Source of the DNA: Oceanicaulis sp.
Lineage (GTDB): Bacteria > Pseudomonadota > Alphaproteobacteria > Caulobacterales > Maricaulaceae
Direction: 5' to 3'
NCBI GenBank assembly: GCA_040112665.1
Contig: CP157796.1
Coordinates: 1,180,813 to 1,244,812 of the forward strand
Length of the DNA stretch: 64,000 nucleotides
Shown: positions 27,084 through 36,500 of the stretch, piece after piece
Position numbering within the stretch: the stretch's first letter is position 1
Layout: the number at the start of each line of letters is the position of its first letter
Translations under genes and position numbers: made by a program
Notes under the pieces: generated by a model
Database searches by the model: none
What the model saw: only the letters and a program-made list of their open reading frames with translations
Told to the model about the DNA's origin: nothing

Positions 27084-28966
27084 TCTGGACGCTCGCCCTT
27101 TTGCCGGCCGCGACCGGTCTGATGATCTGGACGCTCGGCTCGGCGAGCCGCGTCGCTCTGGCTGTGCTCGGCGGCGCGGTCATGGTGGGGATCGCCGTTC
27201 TGAGCGCGCTTGAGCCGGCGCCGGCGAGCTTCGTCTGGGCGCCCGACTTTCCCTTGTTGCTGGATCTGACCGACACGGCGCGGGCGGTGGCGCTTACCGT
27301 GTCTGTGATTGGTCTGGCGGTGCTGATCTTCGCCGCGTTTCACGAGGCGCAGACCGGACTGGCCCGGCTCATGGGATTGCTGCTGATCTTCATCGGGGCG
27401 ATGCAGCTCGTGGTGAGCGCGGCGGACTTCGTCTCGCTGCTGATCGGCTGGGAGGTCATGGGCGCGTGCTCGTGGGCGCTCATCGGCCACCGCTGGCGGG
27501 AGGCGCAGGCCGCACGGTCGGCCGGATTCGCGTTCGTGACGACGCGGCTGGGCGATCTCGGACTGTTTCTCGCCGCGTTCGCCTGCTACGCGGGAACCGG
27601 AGGCCTGGCCTTCGCGGACCTCGCAGACCTGGACGGCGGTCTTCTCGCCGTCGCTGCGTTCGGCGTCCTCATCGCGGCCGCCGCGAAGGCCGGCCAGGTG
27701 CCGTTCACGGCCTGGCTGTTTCGCGCCATGGACGGCCCCACCTCGGTGTCCGCGCTGCTGCACAGCTCGACCATGGTCGCCGCCGGGGCCTATCTGCTGA
27801 TCCGGCTCCAGCCCGCCCTCGTCGAGGCCCCGGGCTTTTCGACCGGCGCGGTGATGATCGGGCTCTTTTCGGCGCTCGCCGCAGGCGCGGCCGCCCTAGT
27901 CCAGACCCACGCCAAGAAATTGCTCGCCGGGTCCAGCTCGGCGCAACTGGGCCTGATGATCGCCGCAGTGGGCGCAGGCTATCCCGGCGTCGCGGCGGTC
28001 CACCTGATCGTGCACGGCGCTTTCAAGGCGCCGCTGTTCTTCGCAGCCGGTCTGGCGAAGGAGGTTCGCGGCGGGTTCGACCTTGAAAGCCTGCGCCTCG
28101 GGCGCGTGCTTCCGCTTGTGGCGGTACTGGCCGGCGTCGCGGCGCTCGGCCTCGCCGGGCTGCCGCCGGCAGGCGGCGCCTGGAGCAAGGAGAAGATCGT
28201 CGCCGCCCTCGGCCACGCCTCAACGGGCTACGCGCTCGCCGCGATGCTGGCCGGCGCCCTGTCAGCGGCTTACGCCGCGCGCTGGTGGATGCTCGCCTTC
28301 GCTCCGGGCGAGGCGACACGCGACCGGGTGTCGCGCGCTGCTGTGGCCGCGCTCGGCCTCCTCGCCTCACTCTCGCTGGCCGCCACCGCCCTGTGGATCG
28401 GGCCGCTGCGCAGCCCGGTCCTACGCTGGGCCGGAGTCGACCCGGTATCGGGCCCTCTATGGGAGCTTGCGCTTTCGGTGACCCTCGTCATAGCCGGGCT
28501 CGCCGTTGGCGTAGCGCTCGCGCGCCGGCCGGTCGCCGCCCTCCAGCACGATGGTCTGGGGGCCGCCAGCTTTGCTTTCGCCGGCGATGCGGCGGACCGA
28601 ACCGCGCGCGTAGCAGCCTGGATCGACGATCGCATTCTCGACGCGCCGCGCCGCGCCGTCGTCGCCGCCGCAGATCGGCTTCCAAGGTTGATCGAAACCG
28701 TCGAGGCGGTGCTGGTCGACGGCTCCGGTGAGCGGTCAAGGACCGGCGCGGTGGGCTGGAGCACGACCGCGGTGCGCGGCCTTTCCAGCTTCGGGGCGCG
28801 CGCGGGCGAAGCCGCCGCCAATCTGGCCGCGGCCGCGTCAGCGCGCCTCAGCGGCCGCGGCGCACAAGGCGCAAGCCGGCTGCAAACCGGCATGACCCAC
28901 GATTACTTCATCTTGCTGGCCGCCGTGGCGTTCCTCGGCGCGGCGCTCTTGATTTTCGGAGGCTGA
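27080..28966 (+). CDS. nuoL: NuoL-like antiporter subunit
   Basis: A 628-residue subunit with about sixteen helices. The proton-channel residues are present: Glu in GWEVMG (about 124), Lys in AAKAGQVPF (about 203), His in LLHSSTM (about 228), Lys in HGAFKAPLFF (about 312) and Lys in WSKEKIV (about 369). The C-terminal part (about 480-600) is long and Ala-rich, consistent with the lateral helix, and ends in a final membrane helix. It should translocate protons (or another cation) if some driving force is supplied. Confidence 0.9.
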   Translation: MIWTLALLPAATGLMIWTLGSASRVALAVLGGAVMVGIAVLSALEPAPASFVWAPDFPLLLDLTDTARAVALTVSVIGLAVLIFAAFHEAQTGLARLMGLLLIFIGAMQLVVSAADFVSLLIGWEVMGACSWALIGHRWREAQAARSAGFAFVTTRLGDLGLFLAAFACYAGTGGLAFADLADLDGGLLAVAAFGVLIAAAAKAGQVPFTAWLFRAMDGPTSVSALLHSSTMVAAGAYLLIRLQPALVEAPGFSTGAVMIGLFSALAAGAAALVQTHAKKLLAGSSSAQLGLMIAAVGAGYPGVAAVHLIVHGAFKAPLFFAAGLAKEVRGGFDLESLRLGRVLPLVAVLAGVAALGLAGLPPAGGAWSKEKIVAALGHASTGYALAAMLAGALSAAYAARWWMLAFAPGEATRDRVSRAAVAALGLLASLSLAATALWIGPLRSPVLRWAGVDPVSGPLWELALSVTLVIAGLAVGVALARRPVAALQHDGLGAASFAFAGDAADRTARVAAWIDDRILDAPRRAVVAAADRLPRLIETVEAVLVDGSGERSRTGAVGWSTTAVRGLSSFGARAGEAAANLAAAASARLSGRGAQGASRLQTGMTHDYFILLAAVAFLGAALLIFGG

Positions 28967-28969
28967 CAC

Positions 28970-30448
28970 ATGCTCACCCTCGCCGTCCTCACGCCGATCC
29001 TGGCGTCCGTGCTGTTGTTCATGACGCCTTCGTCAAGGCCGGGCCTCGCGCGCGGCCTGGCGATCGCCGCCGCCGCCGTTCCGCTCGCCGCGCTAGTGAT
29101 CGTGTGGACCCGGTACACGCCCGGCGCCGGATTTCAGCTCGTGGAGGAAGCCGTATGGGCGCCCGGGCTGGGCGTCGCCTGGCGAATGGGCGTGGACGGC
29201 GTCTCGCTGAGCCTGTCCTTGATGAGCGCGCTCGTCTTCCTCGCCGCCACGGCCTGGCCCATGCCCGGCCTCGCGCGGCCCGGCGCGTATTACGCCTGGA
29301 TCCTGTTTCTCACCGGCGTTTCGCTCGGCCTGTTCCTGACGCTGGACCTGATCTGGTTCTATATCTTCTTCGATCTTTCGCTCGTCGGGATGTACTTTCT
29401 CATCGGGCGTTGGGGCCATGGCGACGCGCAGGGCGCCGCCTTGAAATTCTTTCTCTACACCTTTGTGGGGTCGCTTCTGATCCTGATCGGCATCATCGTG
29501 CTGGCCCTGTCCATGCCGACGCTGACCTTCGACATGCGCGCGATCATCGCGCAGACGCCCCTCGCCGGCGGCGGTCTCGGCGCAACTTTGGTGCTCTTCG
29601 CTTTCCTTGCCGGGTTCGCGATCAAGACGCCGCTCGTTCCGGTCCACACATGGCTTCCGCCCGCCCATGTCGACGCCCCCGGGCCGGCCTCGGCGATCCT
29701 TGCAGGCGTGCTTCTGAAAATGGGCGGCTACGGCCTGATCCGCATCGCCATGCAGATGACGCCCGAAGCCTTTGCGAAATGGTCGCTGCTGCTCGCGTCG
29801 CTCGCTGTCGTGTCTATCCTCTGGGGGGCGCTCGTGGCGCTGGGTCAGAGCGATCTGAAGCGCCGGATCGCCTACACCTCGGTCAATCACATGGGCTACA
29901 CGGTGCTCGGCATCGCGGTGGCGGGGTCGGCCATAGGCTCGGAGGCCGCACGCGGCCTCGCTTTGACCGGCGCCGTCGTAGAAATGATCGCACATGGCCT
30001 TATCACCGGATCGCTTTTCCTAATCGCCGGCGCCTTCTGGCAACGCCGGCAGGACTACGAGATGGACCACTACGGCGGGCTGGCCGGGCAGGCGCCCCGT
30101 TTGACCGGCTTTACGATCCTTGCAAGCTTCGCCTCGCTCGGCCTTCCCGGTCTCGCCGGCTTCGTAGCTGAGCTTCATGTCTTCCTGGGCGCCTTCGCCG
30201 TCTACCCCGTGCTCGCAGCGGTCGGTCTGTTCGGCATCCTGATCACCGCCGCTCTTTTCCTCCAACTGCTGCGACGGGTCTTCTTCGCAGAACCGGCGAG
30301 CGCGCCCAGCGGGGACTTCCCCGACCTCAAGCCGGGGGAGATCGCAGTGTTGGCCTTGCTTCTTGCGCTCGTCGTCCTGATCGGCGTCTGGCCCGCCTGG
30401 CTTCTGGAAATGGTCGACGCCGCCTCGCTGCTCCCGGCCGGAGGCTGA
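28970..30448 (+). CDS. nuoM: NuoM-like antiporter subunit
   Basis: A 492-residue subunit with fourteen helices. Lys is kept in FAIKTPLVPVHTWLPPAH (about 218), and Glu in GFVAELHVF (about 398). The TM5 Glu that pairs with the first Lys is replaced by Asp (FFDLSLVGMYFLIG, about 134). His residues in the NHMGY and AHGLITG helices are present. It begins 3 bases after nuoL. The sequence is close enough to true NuoM to call without doubt. Confidence 0.92.
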   Translation: MLTLAVLTPILASVLLFMTPSSRPGLARGLAIAAAAVPLAALVIVWTRYTPGAGFQLVEEAVWAPGLGVAWRMGVDGVSLSLSLMSALVFLAATAWPMPGLARPGAYYAWILFLTGVSLGLFLTLDLIWFYIFFDLSLVGMYFLIGRWGHGDAQGAALKFFLYTFVGSLLILIGIIVLALSMPTLTFDMRAIIAQTPLAGGGLGATLVLFAFLAGFAIKTPLVPVHTWLPPAHVDAPGPASAILAGVLLKMGGYGLIRIAMQMTPEAFAKWSLLLASLAVVSILWGALVALGQSDLKRRIAYTSVNHMGYTVLGIAVAGSAIGSEAARGLALTGAVVEMIAHGLITGSLFLIAGAFWQRRQDYEMDHYGGLAGQAPRLTGFTILASFASLGLPGLAGFVAELHVFLGAFAVYPVLAAVGLFGILITAALFLQLLRRVFFAEPASAPSGDFPDLKPGEIAVLALLLALVVLIGVWPAWLLEMVDAASLLPAGG

Positions 30449-30449
30449 G

Positions 30450-31814
30450 ATGCCAATCGCGGATCTCGCGCCTGAAATCGCGGTTCTCCTGTGCGCCGTC
30501 GCGATCGTTCTGGGCGCGCTCATTCTACCGCAGAAACGGCTCAGGCTCGGCGCGGCCGTCGCGATCGCCGGCTTCGCCCTCGCGATCGGGCTCGCATTCG
30601 CAGAGCGCGACGCCGACCGGCTGACCTTCTCCGGCGTGTTCGCGCTCGATACGCTGAGCTTCCACGCGCGCGTTCTGATCTACACAACGGCGGCGCTGTC
30701 CGCCGCCCTGTCCGCGAAATGGTTCAAGACCGACCACCGTCACGGCGAATACTACGCGATCCTCGCCTTATCGGCGCTGGGCGCCATGGCCATGGCGGGC
30801 GCGGCCGATCTGCTGCAACTGCTTATCGCCGTGCTCCTGTCCTCGATCACGGGCTACGTGCTTGCGGCGTTTCATCGTGGGTGGGCGCCGTCGCTTGAAG
30901 CCGGGATGAAGTATTTTCTCGTCGGCGGACTTGCGAACGCTCTGCTGACGTTCGGCGTCGTCCTGACCGTCGGCGTCGGCGGCGCCACGTCCTACGACAC
31001 GATCGACGCCGCTCTTGTTGAAGCTCCGCTCGGCGCCGCCGGCCTCGTCCTGATCATGATCGGACTGTTCTACAAACTCGGCGCCGTGCCGGCGCACGCC
31101 TGGGTGCCGGACGTCGCCGAGGGCGCCCCCGCCCCCTCGGCCGCCTTCCTGACCGTCGCCCCCAAGATCGGCGCGGCGATCGCCTTGATGCGCCTCGTCT
31201 CCGAAGCGGCGGACACGCCGGTCGTCCCGCTGTTCGCGGCGCTGATTTCCCTGGCCACCATGACGCTCGGCAATCTCGCCGCGCTCGCTCAGAATGATAT
31301 GCGGCGGATGCTCGGCTGGTCCTCCGTCAGTCAGTCGGGATACGCGCTGATGGCTGTGGCCGCAGGCGGCGCGAGCGTGCTCGCCGAGCCTGCGCTGACA
31401 GCCTTCATGGCGGCCTACGCCCTCGCCAACCTCGCCGCCTTCGCCGTGATCGTTTCGCTGAGAGGCCGCACGGCGAGAAAGGGTTTCGCGGGGCTCTTTC
31501 GAACCCGGCCCCTGGAAGCGATCGTGCTGACGGGCGCGCTTCTGTCTCTGGTGGGGATACCCCCGCTCGCCGGCTTCGCCGGCAAAGCCGCGCTTTTCGC
31601 GGCCGCGCTGGAAGCGGATTTGGGATGGCTGGTGATCGCGGCCGCCGCCAACACGGTTTTGTCGCTGGCCTATTATCTGCGCTTCATAGCGCCCATGGTG
31701 TTTCAGGACCCGGGAGAAACGCCGCACACGCTCGGCGGCGGAGCGCGCTTGGTGCAGATCCTGACCACCGCCGCCGTTGTCGCGGCGCCGCTCGCATACA
31801 TGGCCTGGAGCTGA
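30450..31814 (+). CDS. nuoN: NuoN-like antiporter subunit
   Basis: A 454-residue subunit with about fourteen helices. The central Lys is in YKLGAVPAHAWVPDVAEGAP (about 208) and the terminal Lys in GFAGKAALF (about 375). The TM5 segment reads LLIAVLLSSITGYVLAAF, so the Glu usual in LxLELLSLSLY of NuoN is missing. That Glu is part of the proton-input pair, so this subunit may work differently. It starts right after nuoM and ends the cluster, 25 bases from the convergent copD. Confidence 0.9.
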   Translation: MPIADLAPEIAVLLCAVAIVLGALILPQKRLRLGAAVAIAGFALAIGLAFAERDADRLTFSGVFALDTLSFHARVLIYTTAALSAALSAKWFKTDHRHGEYYAILALSALGAMAMAGAADLLQLLIAVLLSSITGYVLAAFHRGWAPSLEAGMKYFLVGGLANALLTFGVVLTVGVGGATSYDTIDAALVEAPLGAAGLVLIMIGLFYKLGAVPAHAWVPDVAEGAPAPSAAFLTVAPKIGAAIALMRLVSEAADTPVVPLFAALISLATMTLGNLAALAQNDMRRMLGWSSVSQSGYALMAVAAGGASVLAEPALTAFMAAYALANLAAFAVIVSLRGRTARKGFAGLFRTRPLEAIVLTGALLSLVGIPPLAGFAGKAALFAAALEADLGWLVIAAAANTVLSLAYYLRFIAPMVFQDPGETPHTLGGGARLVQILTTAAVVAAPLAYMAWS

Positions 31815-31836
31815 AGCGCGCCCCCTGTCGCGCGCT
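31815..31836. terminator. possible bidirectional terminator between nuoN and copD
   Basis: A GC-rich hairpin with arms AGCGCG and CGCGCT lies between the two converging genes. The loop is about ten bases. There is no T-run, so termination is only likely from position. Confidence 0.35.
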
Positions 31837-31839
31837 CAC

Positions 31840-32673
31840 CTAGGACGGGCCGCTCACCGTGGTCGCCCAGCTCACCAGAGCCAGCGCCGTGAGGAAGACC
31901 GCCGCATCAGCTCCAAGCGTGAGTCGCAGAAGACGTCGCCCCTGAGGCGGATCCGTGGCGAGCCACCGGCTCACGATCTGCTTGTTGACGGCGCCGAGTG
32001 CGAGCACAACCAGGGCGACGGCGAGTTTGGCGCTCAGGAGCTGTCCGTAGGCGGTGGTGAAGAGTTCGGTCAGCCCGCCGGCGAGGCGCCAGGCGAGATA
32101 TCCGCCTGCAGCGAAGACCATCGGGACGATCCAGATCGCCGCTTCGCTGAACCGCCTGACGACGCTCGCGTCGTAGCCATCGCCCCGAGGCCAAAGGAGC
32201 AGCGGTGCGATGAACCAGAACGACGCGGCGAACCCGTGAATCGCTACGCCGATCTGGGCGAGGAGCCCGTCTTCCAGAGCCGCGGCGTGGCCGCTCAGGG
32301 CGAACGACACGCCGATCAGCAGCACGGCGGCGAGACCGAGCAGACGGAGCTTGGCGACTGACGCCGCGACTACGGAAGCAAGTCCAAGGCTGAGCACCAG
32401 CACTTGAGCCTGGCGGCCGGGCCATATCCAGCCGAGTGTGGAAGGATCGAGCGCGGACGCCCAGGCGCCGCCCAGCTGGGCGTTGGCGGTGAGCAGAAGT
32501 AGCGCATAGGCGAGAACCGCGGCCAGCGCAGCCGCGAAGACCAAAGCCCGCCTCACCCGGCGCGCAAGATCGCCGCCGAGCGCGATCGCCCAGCCCAGCC
32601 CCGCGGACGTCAGCGCAGCGGCGAGGACGCAGAGCTTCGCCGCGAACACAGCCAGCGTAAACGCGTCAGGCAT
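31840..32673 (-). CDS. copD: copper resistance protein CopD
   Basis: A 277-residue inner-membrane protein with about eight helices. The CopD family features are LSGHAAALEDGLLAQIGVAI in parts (conserved GHA), HGFAASFWFIAPLLLW with its His, and AKLAVALVVLALGAVNK. CopD with CopC is thought to move copper across the inner membrane or between periplasm and membrane. It is the last gene of the cus-cop operon and overlaps copC by 8 bases. Confidence 0.88.
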   Translation of the reverse strand: MPDAFTLAVFAAKLCVLAAALTSAGLGWAIALGGDLARRVRRALVFAAALAAVLAYALLLLTANAQLGGAWASALDPSTLGWIWPGRQAQVLVLSLGLASVVAASVAKLRLLGLAAVLLIGVSFALSGHAAALEDGLLAQIGVAIHGFAASFWFIAPLLLWPRGDGYDASVVRRFSEAAIWIVPMVFAAGGYLAWRLAGGLTELFTTAYGQLLSAKLAVALVVLALGAVNKQIVSRWLATDPPQGRRLLRLTLGADAAVFLTALALVSWATTVSGPS

Positions 32674-33025
32674 CGCCGCCGGTCACGGAGAAGCTGATCT
32701 CTCCTGTCATGACGTGGCCGTCCCGTGCAAGCGCGCGCCATTCAAGGACGTATGCGCCTTCGGACAGTTCAGGAAGCGGCGCGGCGTGCTCCACCGCAAA
32801 GCTTCGGTCTGGTGAAAACCCGGTTTCGAGCGAACTGCCGTCGGCGGTCTCCAACTGCACCGACGCCAATCCGACCTCAGCAGTGAATTCGAGCGTGATT
32901 TCGGGCGGCGCCGTTTCCAGCGTCGCGCCATCCTCGATCGAGGATGACTTGAGGCCGGCATGGGCGTAGGCGGCCGCGGTGAAACTCACCAGGGCGACCG
33001 CAGCGGTGAGAGCGCGCACCATCAT
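32666..33025 (-). CDS. copC: periplasmic copper-binding protein CopC
   Basis: A 119-residue protein with a signal peptide cleaved just before the His of AHAGL, so the mature N terminus would start with His, the Cu(II) ligand of CopC. The beta-barrel pattern follows: PPEITLEFTAEV, then YVLEWRALARDGHVMTGEISF, which holds the second conserved His. Met-rich loops are absent, so it probably binds only Cu(II). It overlaps the cusF-like gene by 4 bases and copD by 8. Confidence 0.92.
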   Translation of the reverse strand: MMVRALTAAVALVSFTAAAYAHAGLKSSSIEDGATLETAPPEITLEFTAEVGLASVQLETADGSSLETGFSPDRSFAVEHAAPLPELSEGAYVLEWRALARDGHVMTGEISFSVTGGDA

Positions 33026-33543
33026 TCGTCCGCCTCAGCCGGCGTCATCTCCACGATGCGGAAGACGTCGTCGCGTCCGCGCCGAACAGTGAAACGCACC
33101 GTATCGCCCTCGCTGAACCCGGAAAGGTCGACGGTTCCGGTGACGGGAATGTCCATGGTCATTTCCGGCCAGTTGATCTCGGGCATAGGCGGATGGGTGA
33201 TGTTTACCGAGCCGGCGTCCGGGTCGATGGTGTTGACCACGCCCTCGGCTGTGGCTTCAGCCGCCGTCATGCCGCCGTGATCCATACCGCCATGGTCCAT
33301 TCCCGCGTGCATGTCGCCGTCGGCCATTTCGCCATGGTTCATATCGCCATGGTCCGTCTCCGCGTGCATGTCATCGCCGTCCATCTCGCCGTGGTCCATA
33401 CCGCCGTGATCCGTACCGGAGGAAGCGGTCTGCTCGCCCGCGGAGAACGCTTCGGCGGCGTCCTCGCGCGCCTCGGGCTCAGAGCAGGCCGCGATCAGGG
33501 CTGCGGTGGATGCAGCAATCAGAAACAGGGGTGGACGGGTCAT
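33022..33543 (-). CDS. cusF: CusF-type copper chaperone lipoprotein with Met/His repeats
   Basis: A 173-residue protein. The N terminus is a lipoprotein signal (LIAACSEPE). Residues about 40-90 are a run of short His-Asp-Gly-Met units (DHGGMDHGEM, DDMHAETDHGDMNHGEM, then DHGGMDHGGM). The C-terminal domain (about 100-170) is CusF-like: GVVNTIDPDAGSVNITHPPM, then INWPEMTMDIPV. In E. coli CusF the ligands are His, two Met and a Trp; here HPPM, W and MTM stand in the right order. The frame is open upstream, but that part is antisense to nothing sensible and overlaps cusA. It starts 3 bases after the cusA stop. Confidence 0.85.
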   Translation of the reverse strand: MTRPPLFLIAASTAALIAACSEPEAREDAAEAFSAGEQTASSGTDHGGMDHGEMDGDDMHAETDHGDMNHGEMADGDMHAGMDHGGMDHGGMTAAEATAEGVVNTIDPDAGSVNITHPPMPEINWPEMTMDIPVTGTVDLSGFSEGDTVRFTVRRGRDDVFRIVEMTPAEADE

Positions 33544-33545
33544 GG

Positions 33546-36500
33546 TCAGGCCTCCGTTCGGGTTGAGAGAGAGTTTGAGACTTCGGACGCATCCCGGTCC
33601 AGCCTGAGCCGGAACGCCTCCCACAGGAAATAGATCGCTGGAACCACCAACAGGGTCAGCACCAGGGTCGAGACCATGCCGCCAACCATGGGCAGCGCGA
33701 TCCGGCGCATCACGTCTGCGCCGAGCCCGTCGGTGATGAAGACCGGCGCCAGGCCGGCGAAAATGGTCAGCACCGTCATCAGTTTCGGACGAAGTCGCAT
33801 GGCCGCGCCGGCCATCACCGCTTCGAACAGCTCGTCCTGAGTTCGGGGCGGATGCTCGCGGACCTGCTGGTCGAGATAGAGCACCATCACCACTGCGGTC
33901 TCCACCGCGATGCCGCCAAGCGCGATGAACCCGACAGCGGTCGCGACGGACATGTCGTAGCCGGCGAGCCAGAGCGACCACAGGCCGCCGATCAGGGCGA
34001 AGGGCAGCGAGGCCATGATCATGAGCGTCCGGTCCACACGCCCGAAATGCAGCATCAGCAATACGAACACGATCAGAATGGCGGCGGGGATCGCGAGCGA
34101 AAGGCGTTCGCGCGCCTCGATCATCTGTTCGAATTGGCCCGACCATTCCACCGCATAACCGGACGGCAGCGCGACCTCTTCAGCCACCACGCGCTGCGCA
34201 TCGTTGACGAACGAAGCGATGTCGCGGCCTGCGACGTCCACGAACACCCAGCCGGTCAGACGGGCGTTCTCCGAGCGGATCATGGGCGGCCCGTCGACGA
34301 AAGCGATGTCGGCGAGTTCCGACAAGGGGATCTGAGCGCCGTCCCGGCTTGTCACCAGGAGGTCGCCGACTGCGGACGGCTGGTTTCGGAACGGCCGGTC
34401 GTAGCGTACTGCGATGGCGTAGCGCTCGCGTCCCTGAACGCTCTCGCTCACCGGGCGTCCGCCCATCGCGGCGTTGATCACCGCCTGAACGCTGGCGAGA
34501 TCGACATTCTGCCGCGCCAGCTCGCGGCGGTCCGGCGTGATTTCCAGATAGCGCCCGCCCATGGTGCGGTCCGCGAACGCCGAACGTGCGCCGTCCACGC
34601 CTTCCACGACACGGGCCACATCGGCGGCGACGCGTTCGATTTCGGACAAGTCGTCGCCGGTGATCTTCACCCCCACCGGCGTACGCACGCCGGTCGAGAT
34701 CATGTCCATGCGGATCTTGATCGGGTAGCCCCAGGAATTGACAAGCCCCGGCATCGCGACGCGCTCGTTCAACTCTTCGATCAGGGCCTCCGGCGTCAGG
34801 CCCGGTCGCCATTCCTCGCGCGGCTTCAGGCGTATCCAGGTCTCGATCATGGACATGGGCGCGGGATCGGTCGCCGTGTCGGCCCGCCCGGCCTTGCCGA
34901 AGGCCTGTTCGACTTCGGGGACCGTCATGATCAGCCGGTTCGTGGTGGAGAGGATGTCGCGCGCCTCGGCCGTCGAGACGCCGGGAAGCGTCGTCGGCAT
35001 ATACAGAAGCTCGCCCTCATAGAGCGGCGGCATGAACTCACCGCCGAGTCGGGCGAGCGGAAGCGCCGAGCTCGCGAGCAGCACCACGGTCAGCCCGAGC
35101 GTCACCCAGCGGAACCGCAGCGCCAGGCGCAGGACGGGCCGATACCCGGCGATGAGGACCCGCATGATCGGATTGGCGCTCTCGGGCCGCACGCGGCCGC
35201 GCACCAGCAGCATAATCAGGACCGGAACCAGCGTCACCGACAGGGCCGCCGCGAACGCCATGGCGTAGGTCTTGGTGTAGGCGAGTGGGGAGAAGAGCCG
35301 GAAGCTTTCACCGGTAAGGGCGAAGACGGGAAGGAAGGAGACCGTAATGATCAGAAGCGAGAAGAAGACGCCTGGCCCGACCTCCTGCACAGCCTTGATC
35401 CGCGCGGCGTCCCGATCGGCCTTCGAGGCGTCGGGCGGTAGGTCTGCAAGGCGGCGGTTGGCGTTCTCCACCATGACGATGGAGGCGTCGACCATGGCGC
35501 CGATTGCAATGGCGATTCCGCCCAGCGACATGATGTTCGCGGTGACGCCCTGAGCCTGCATGACAATAAAGGCGGCGAGGACGCCGAGCGGAAGGGTGAT
35601 GACCGACACGAACGCGGAACGCACGTGGAGGAGGAAGATCAGCACCACAAGCGTGACCGCGATCGCCTCCTCGATGAGCTTGTGCTGTAGATACTCGACC
35701 GCGCCTTCGATCAACGGCGCGCGATCGTAGACTGAAACGATCTCCACGCCCTCCGGCAGGCCGGCCGACAATTCATCGATGCGTTCGGTCACCCGGTCGA
35801 TGACTTCAAGCGCGTTCTCGCCATCGCGCATAACGATGATGCCTGAGACCACCTCTCCTTCGCCGTTGAGCTCGGTCACGCCGCGCCGCAGCGCCGGCCC
35901 CTCGATGACCCGGCCGAGATCGGCGAGGGTCACCGGAGCGCCGTCCTCGGCGTAGAGCGAGACCTGCTCAAGTTCTTCGGCGGTCGTCACATAGCCTCGT
36001 GCGCGCACGAAAAATTCGGTCTCGGCCTGCTCGACGATGCTGCCGCTTGCTTCAAGCGAGGACCGGCGCACCGCTTCGATCACGTCAGGAAGCGCCACAC
36101 CGAACGCGCGCAGCCTGTCGGGATCAAGGAGCACTTGAAACTCGCGCTGAAAGCCGCCGACCGAGGCGACCTCCGCCACACCGTCCACGGCGGCGAGTTC
36201 AAAGCGCAGGAACCAGTCCTGAAGGGCGCGCAAATCGGCGAGGTCGCGCTCGCCGGTGCGGTCCACCAGGGCGTACTGATAGACCCAGCCGACGCCTGTG
36301 GCGTCGGGACCGAGCTCCGGAGTCGCGCCGGCGGGCAGTTCGGCCTGCATGCGCGAGAGCGCCTCAAGCACGCGAGAGCGCGCCCAATACTGATCCACCC
36401 CGTCCTCGAACACCACGTAGATGAAGGAGGACCCGAACATGGAGACGCCGCGCACGTCCTCCGTCCGCGGCAAGCCCAGCAGCGCGCTCGCCATCGGATA

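Noticed and set aside
33544..34146. Upstream extension of the cusF-like frame
   Set aside because: It would lie inside cusA and lacks protein-like sequence; the lipoprotein signal at 33543 gives a natural start.
33852..35441. A 529-codon plus-strand frame opposite cusA
   Set aside because: It is the complement of a well-conserved RND pump in GC-rich DNA, with His/Arg-rich content and no motif.
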